Under the pieces are notes generated by a model, which ran no database searches, was not told where the DNA came from, and saw only the letters and a list, made by a program, of their open reading frames with translations. Below, one piece after another: positions 60,024 to 64,000 of a DNA stretch of 64,000 nt. The DNA lies in NCBI RefSeq assembly GCF_021560015.1, contig NZ_CP073588.1, forward strand, positions 3,394,501 to 3,458,500, in the 5' to 3' direction. Each line of letters starts with the position of its first letter. Positions within the stretch are counted from its first letter, which is position 1. The DNA is from Shewanella vesiculosa. Its GTDB lineage: Bacteria > Pseudomonadota > Gammaproteobacteria > Enterobacterales > Shewanellaceae. The translations under genes were made by a program, and so were the position numbers.

Positions 60024-60346
60024 GTAAATTCCTTAGTAGTGAGACAAGGCACCTGAGCAGTTCTATAATAAACCTAAATCACTAAAACTAATTTGACGTA
60101 AAATAGCGTCGGTTGCAAATCAACTTAAAGCTCTTATTCAACAATAAGCCTACAGTTTCCTATTACCAAATCCAACATCATCGCTTGCGACAATCATTAT
60201 CTGTCAGGTTTTCCAGATAATTGCTGCCGCAAAATTTATTCATTAGTGCAATAAAATCGAGCGATATAAAATATGCAGATAGGCTTAATCTCAAGCTGAA
60301 CTGGGATTGTTGATTTGGAGTTTCGGGTGGTTAATCCATAGGTAAC
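60024..60346. other. Intergenic region between the EcsC and HINT-deaminase genes
   Basis: 323 bases. The right part follows the toxin stop; the left part must hold the EcsC promoter. No gene for a small immunity protein could be recognised here on either strand. Confidence 0.4.
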
Positions 60347-61045
60347 TTAGGATGACTCTTCGACTGGGGGTAAATAATCACGACCGTCTTTAGCTAAATT
60401 ACTCACACCAACTGTGAGGTCATTTAGTGCACTACCATAGTTATCACGACAGTGAATACAAGGACTCATTGTATTCACAAAGCGGCCTTTTTTAGTATAT
60501 TTTCTCAAATAGGCATGAGAAATAGTTACATTACTTCGATGTAGCACAATCGCATCACCCAATTTTTGCCTCAAATCACTTACAGCTGCATCTTCAGCGC
60601 ACATGCTGTCATTAGCACGGCCCCAACCGATAACTTCCTTGTCGGGATCGCGATGTAAATATTTAGCCGCAACCCAAGGCCCACCATGGTAACCGGTCAG
60701 CCTACCATCAGGATAGTTAGAGGGTCTATTGGCCAACTCATAGGCCATAAGTTCAAGTTTATCGATTGGCGCCCTATCGCAAAGCGTGTCATGAAAAGCC
60801 GGACGAGTAGTGGTGACAAAATAATTATGATTGTGGCTTATTTTTAAATCTTGGCAATGATGTGAATCTTCAACTTTATTGATCTTGTCTATCTCAGCGA
60901 CAGCATCACTGCAGGTAACTATTTTATCACCGATGCTCAGTTCTTCAGCCTTTACCCATACCTCAGTAAGAAGGTAAAAATGATGATCTTCTACAACCAG
61001 CATCGAGGTTTTTAGGTCACCAATAGAATAGTTAATCTCTAGCAT
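60347..61045 (-). CDS. Orphan polymorphic-toxin C-terminus: half HINT domain plus deaminase
   Basis: A 232-residue protein. Residues 16-86 (VVEDHHFYLLTEVWVKAEEL, SIGDKI, HNHNYFV) are the second half of a pretoxin HINT domain; the first half with the catalytic Cys is absent, and the usual cleavage site VHN reads FHD. The C-terminal ~110 residues fit the deaminase superfamily: zinc ligand and proton donor in Cys149-Ala-Glu151 and the second motif in PCIHC (Cys196, Cys199). Such domains deaminate nucleic acid bases in bacterial competition. A stop lies nine codons before the ATG, so no delivery domain is attached. It could be a displaced toxin cartridge or a domesticated enzyme; the family within the superfamily is uncertain. 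Confidence 0.75.
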   Translation of the reverse strand: MLEINYSIGDLKTSMLVVEDHHFYLLTEVWVKAEELSIGDKIVTCSDAVAEIDKINKVEDSHHCQDLKISHNHNYFVTTTRPAFHDTLCDRAPIDKLELMAYELANRPSNYPDGRLTGYHGGPWVAAKYLHRDPDKEVIGWGRANDSMCAEDAAVSDLRQKLGDAIVLHRSNVTISHAYLRKYTKKGRFVNTMSPCIHCRDNYGSALNDLTVGVSNLAKDGRDYLPPVEESS

Positions 61046-61147
61046 AACGGCAGTAATATTTCCAAATAGTGGTTAAATCGGCATAAATAAGTATTCTTAA
61101 CGACTTAGAGAATACTCACTGAACCATTTGTCATTGGTTATTGGTTA

Positions 61148-62080
61148 TTATGGTTTAAGATACTTTTGACAGATAGATGATGCATCCAAACTTGAATTAA
61201 ACAAAAAGTCTTTACCCATAATCGAAGTCATTTGTGATTCGACTACCAGCGGGTTACTAATTTTAAATAATTTGCGTTTGTTAAGCTGACTTCGCATTAA
61301 GTACTCGCAATGCCATTGATAGAAAAGTTTATCAAACTTGCCATTTTCAATCATTCTCAGTAAACCAACCTTGATTCTATTCGCTAACCTAGGCTTTGTA
61401 GGTGATACATAATAATAAGTCGCCAGAGGGATATTAAGCACAATATGTTCATCTACGATTAATTCAGGATAACGCTTTTGAAATAACTCAACCTCTTGAT
61501 AAGCCTCATTCACTCCACGCCCAAATGTGATAAAACGTCCTTTTGAAAGCATATTGAATAAACTATCGTACTGCGCGCTCTCCACCACATCGAATCCTGC
61601 TTGTTTCATAGCAACCCTGGTAGACCACTGACTACCTGAACCGGTTTGCAGCCTCATCAATTGCTCTAGTGAATCAATATTGGCCAACAAGTTTTTATTT
61701 TCATTTTTAATAATAAAAACTCTAAACCCTTGAATGCCTTTGCGGATGGGGATAGGGATAGGAATGAGCTTTGTATTCCACTCTTCATTTGATGCTTCGG
61801 CCATAACATTAATCGTTTGGCCATCCTGTAATGATTTAAATATCCGATTTCGACTCATCACCAGATTCGTCACTTCAATAGAAGCATCCCCAAAATCGGC
61901 ATTGGTCTCTTGAATAATTAAATCTAACAGCTCATAAGTATATTGATAGCGTCGATCACTTTCTGAGTCGGAGTGATTTATAACGAACTTGTCCGCTGCA
62001 CAAGCATAAGGGAGATAAACTAGGTTACATAGACTTAGGAAAAGTAAATACACACACAAACGCAGTAAATTAAAATCCAT
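61148..62080 (-). CDS. Periplasmic solute-binding-like protein (type II PBP fold)
   Basis: A 310-residue exported protein. The signal peptide (LLRLCVYLLFLSLCNLVYLP, cleaved near ACAAD) precedes a fold like the family 3 solute-binding proteins: KFVINHSDSESDRRYQYTYE, GFRVFIIKNENKNLLANIDS and LQTGSGSQWSTRVAMKQAGF, LIVDEHIVLNIPLATYYYVS, MIENGKFDKLFYQWHCEYLM. No permease or ATPase gene is nearby, so it may act as a stand-alone sensor or as a decayed receptor part. GAGAGAG lies seven bases before the ATG; a TTG 15 codons earlier is less likely. Confidence 0.78.
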   Translation of the reverse strand: MDFNLLRLCVYLLFLSLCNLVYLPYACAADKFVINHSDSESDRRYQYTYELLDLIIQETNADFGDASIEVTNLVMSRNRIFKSLQDGQTINVMAEASNEEWNTKLIPIPIPIRKGIQGFRVFIIKNENKNLLANIDSLEQLMRLQTGSGSQWSTRVAMKQAGFDVVESAQYDSLFNMLSKGRFITFGRGVNEAYQEVELFQKRYPELIVDEHIVLNIPLATYYYVSPTKPRLANRIKVGLLRMIENGKFDKLFYQWHCEYLMRSQLNKRKLFKISNPLVVESQMTSIMGKDFLFNSSLDASSICQKYLKP

Positions 62081-62199
62081 ATTAACTCTCTCGTTTTTAA
62101 AGCCAGTCCTATTTATTTCATGCAAATACTACGGTTAGACAATAGTGAATGTTAGCTTAATTACTCAACAATAGCAGGTGTAACGAAAACTTTTTAATT

Positions 62200-62637
62200 T
62201 TATGACGTTATGGGCGTTAAAGTTTGCAGCGTCTTCCAGGCGGCATGGTATTTCGCCATCCGCTCAAGATCTTTTGCATCAATAACCTTTAAACGTAAAA
62301 TATTGATATTATCCTCAATATCAGCGATTTTAACTTTGACCGCCAATGGATTAGCGCTAACGCGATTGATAAATTGATGGTAACTTTCATCACCGCTCTT
62401 AGATAACAATTGCACTGCGTTTACTACATCTAATGGGATACCTTCTTCCAGGAGATACTCAGCAGTATAATCAGAATCTTCTATAACATCGTGAAGCAAG
62501 GCAACAGCCATTTCGTATTCCGTATCCATTTTGGCCATGACCCTAAGTGGATGAAGAATATATGCTTTCCCTGCCTTATCTTGTTTCCCCGAATAAGCTT
62601 GTAAAGCGATTGCTAATGATTTCTCGATGATGTTCAT
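62200..62637 (-). CDS. Stand-alone HD-domain hydrolase, small alarmone hydrolase-like
   Basis: A 145-residue protein consisting only of an HD domain of the RelA/SpoT type. Ligands: His29 in YILHPLRVM, His49-Asp50 in ALLHDVIEDSDY with Glu53-Asp54 (the ED pair used by (p)ppGpp hydrolases), and Asp106 in KVKIADIEDNINILRL. No synthetase or TGS domain is present, so it resembles Mesh1-like small alarmone hydrolases, though other HD phosphohydrolases remain possible. AAAGAG precedes the ATG. Confidence 0.8.
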   Translation of the reverse strand: MNIIEKSLAIALQAYSGKQDKAGKAYILHPLRVMAKMDTEYEMAVALLHDVIEDSDYTAEYLLEEGIPLDVVNAVQLLSKSGDESYHQFINRVSANPLAVKVKIADIEDNINILRLKVIDAKDLERMAKYHAAWKTLQTLTPITS

Positions 62638-62807
62638 AATTTCTCTTTAGGGTTAATCATTTATCCTTAGAAGCACCAGATAATATCTGTTTATCTTTGG
62701 TAGCAAATCAACAGTAAATAACGTTCTTTATTTGATAATATTAACGTTGCACAACCAGCCACTAATGCCGTACGACCGTCACTTTAAATAATAGTCCAAG
62801 CCATTAC

Positions 62808-63394
62808 TTAGTGGTTATATTTCGATGGTTCAAATCGATAATGCCTAGCCATGTCATAATCAAAAATCAATTTTAGGCGCAAAACCAATATAATGAACAA
62901 TCATAGGATTACCGGTTGTAGCGTCAACCTGAGCGATAACCATATCAATATGGGGTAAATTCTCTGGCAATATCCAAGTAACAACATCACTAACAGCATA
63001 AGCTGAGTCATGAGTCCTAATGGTTAACGATTTACCATGCCTTTTAAAGAACGTCTGCAAATGAGCAGCACGTCGCTGGTGTATATTTCTATCTGTAGAA
63101 TTCAGACCCCAAAGTCTTTGAGAAGGATAAAGAGAAAAGTGTACGCCTATCTTGGTGCACTAGTTGTTGCAAATCAGTACCAATTCCTTGGTAGACTCGA
63201 ATAATCATATTTGTGCATACACAGATATTTTAGCTACATCACCATTGAGATAATGGTATTGAGATATAATAACCGTCATACAAAATCTGCTGGGGTGTTC
63301 TATTAAGCAAACTCGAGACAATATCGTGATGAAAGTCTACTGCATGAATTACTGGACTAAAAAATAACACGCAAAACAGTACTGACTGTCCCAC
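62808..63394 (-). pseudogene. Decayed DUF1287 exported protein
   Basis: Reading across frames recovers a full DUF1287 protein. A GTG at 63394, with AAGGA upstream, starts a signal peptide (QSVLFCVLFFSPVIHA), then come TPQQILYDGYYISI, YHYLNGDVAK, VCTNMIIRVYQGIGTDLQQL, LWGLNSTDRNIHQRRAAHLQ, the intact part TFFKRHGKSL ... VTWILPENLPHIDMV ... GNPMIVHYIGFAPKI, and finally DYDMARHYRFEPSKYNH before TAA at 62808. At least four frame changes separate these pieces. The order and spacing match the family (about 195 residues). Such density of damage in so short a gene marks a genuine pseudogene. Confidence 0.82.
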
Positions 63395-63500
63395 TAACCA
63401 TCCTTAGAATATAACATTCACCAGCTAAATCCTGAAAACCTATGCTACTAAGCCAGACCAAACATATTTACACTCACGTATACAGCAAGCTTTGTACCCG

Positions 63501-63890
63501 CTAACGGATCACTTCGATTTTAACGTCAAGAAGACCTGTAGATACATTGCCTATACTGCTAAAAGCCGACTTAGAAAGATCAATGATGCGTCCTTTAACA
63601 AACGGACCACGATCATTGATTTTGACGGTAACACTTTTACCATTATTAATATTGGTGACTTTTACATTTGAACCGAATGGTAAATCTTTATGGGCTGCTG
63701 TTTTTTGATTGTGGCGATAGAGATCCCCGCTAGCCGTTTTCTTATTTTGGTATCTATCTGCATAATGTGAGGCTTGGCCAGACTCAGTAAAACCGATCCA
63801 ATTGCCACCAACATCAGCCGGCATCGAAGAACAGCCTGCCAACATAATGGAAAACGTTAAAAACTGAAATTTTCGTGAAATAGCGACCAT
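63501..63890 (-). CDS. RlpA-like double-psi beta-barrel lipoprotein
   Basis: A 129-residue lipoprotein with lipobox SIMLAGC (Cys20) and a double-psi beta-barrel: GQASHYADRYQNKKTASGDL, TAAHKDLPFGSNVKVTNINN, VTVKINDRGPFVKGRIIDLS. The NDRGPF and RIIDLS motifs and the Asp/His pair are those of RlpA, a septal lytic transglycosylase acting on denuded glycan. It lacks the SPOR domain of full RlpA, so septal targeting is doubtful. The ATG at 63890 gives a normal lipoprotein signal; a GTG eight codons upstream is possible. Confidence 0.88.
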   Translation of the reverse strand: MVAISRKFQFLTFSIMLAGCSSMPADVGGNWIGFTESGQASHYADRYQNKKTASGDLYRHNQKTAAHKDLPFGSNVKVTNINNGKSVTVKINDRGPFVKGRIIDLSKSAFSSIGNVSTGLLDVKIEVIR

Positions 63891-64000
63891 GGTTTGTCTT
63901 TTTAGTGTGTTCACATAACGAGCCGGCTAAATTACTCGTTTTCTTGTAATTTAATAATGTCAGAAACACTAACTGACTTTGAATAATGATTCAAATGAAA

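Noticed and set aside
1..64000. tRNA, rRNA or insertion-sequence features
   Set aside because: No cloverleaf-like segments, rRNA stretches, transposase genes or terminal inverted repeats were recognised by eye; a tRNAscan and ISfinder run would be needed to exclude them formally.

Overview
This window is a stretch of gammaproteobacterial chromosome, almost certainly Shewanella. The evidence is the gene content and order: a cysQ-nudE ... yrfG ... hslR-hslO-pckA backbone (nudE, yrfG, hslR, hslO and pckA also lie together in E. coli), a twelve-gene type II secretion operon gspC-N, a moaACDE-modABC cluster, an electron transfer flavoprotein-ubiquinone oxidoreductase with a PsrA-like operator, a DUF2986 gene and a GlyGly-CTERM adhesin. 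Low-to-middling GC and many A/T runs would suit a cold-water clade such as S. frigidimarina, but that is inference. No tRNA, rRNA, IS element, prophage or CRISPR array was seen.

Layout. 1-2.3 kb: 3' end of the tRNA 2-selenouridine synthase gene, then cysQ and nudE. 2.4-12.7 kb: an accessory block with a roughly 2,940-codon secreted repeat protein (LamG, Ig-like and Fn3 repeats, cadherin-like domains, choice-of-anchor U, GlyGly-CTERM, outer-membrane barrel), a phage-collar-like protein and a GNAT acetyltransferase. 12.9-28.6 kb: yrfG, gspN to gspC on the minus strand, hslR, hslO, pckA. 28.8-38.6 kb: M14 peptidase, GIY-YIG protein, moeA-moeB, a YqaE small protein at 33509-33676, a diguanylate cyclase with a GGDEF remnant behind it, an RluA-type pseudouridine synthase, and a PepSY/response regulator/histidine kinase operon. 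39-44 kb: molybdate uptake and molybdenum cofactor synthesis, with candidate regulatory elements upstream of moaA. 44.4-54.9 kb: ETF-QO, a chemoreceptor, DUF4870, MOSC, a PfkB kinase, a HemN-like radical SAM protein, YqfB, and a divergent yqhC/yqhD-like pair. 55-64 kb: SMR, RhtA, ZIP and FNT transporters, EcsC, an orphan HINT-deaminase toxin fragment, a periplasmic binding protein, a stand-alone HD hydrolase, a decayed DUF1287 gene and an RlpA-like lipoprotein.

Working together: ModABC brings in molybdate, MoaA/C/D/E with MoeB and MoeA build and metallate molybdopterin, and the MOSC protein may use or deliver the cofactor. The Gsp proteins form the type II secretion machine. The adhesin and collar-like gene look like a surface module dropped into an otherwise conserved region.

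A major caveat is that seven otherwise intact genes (the adhesin, gspL, gspM, moeA, moaA, ETF-QO and the SMR transporter) carry single-base frameshifts, ten in all, mostly in homopolymer runs. Four of the sites are A7/T7 runs with one base too many. Each reading frame is restored exactly by a one-base change, so I treat them as probable sequencing or assembly errors, though real decay cannot be excluded. The DUF1287 gene has at least four shifts in under 200 codons and is judged a true pseudogene.
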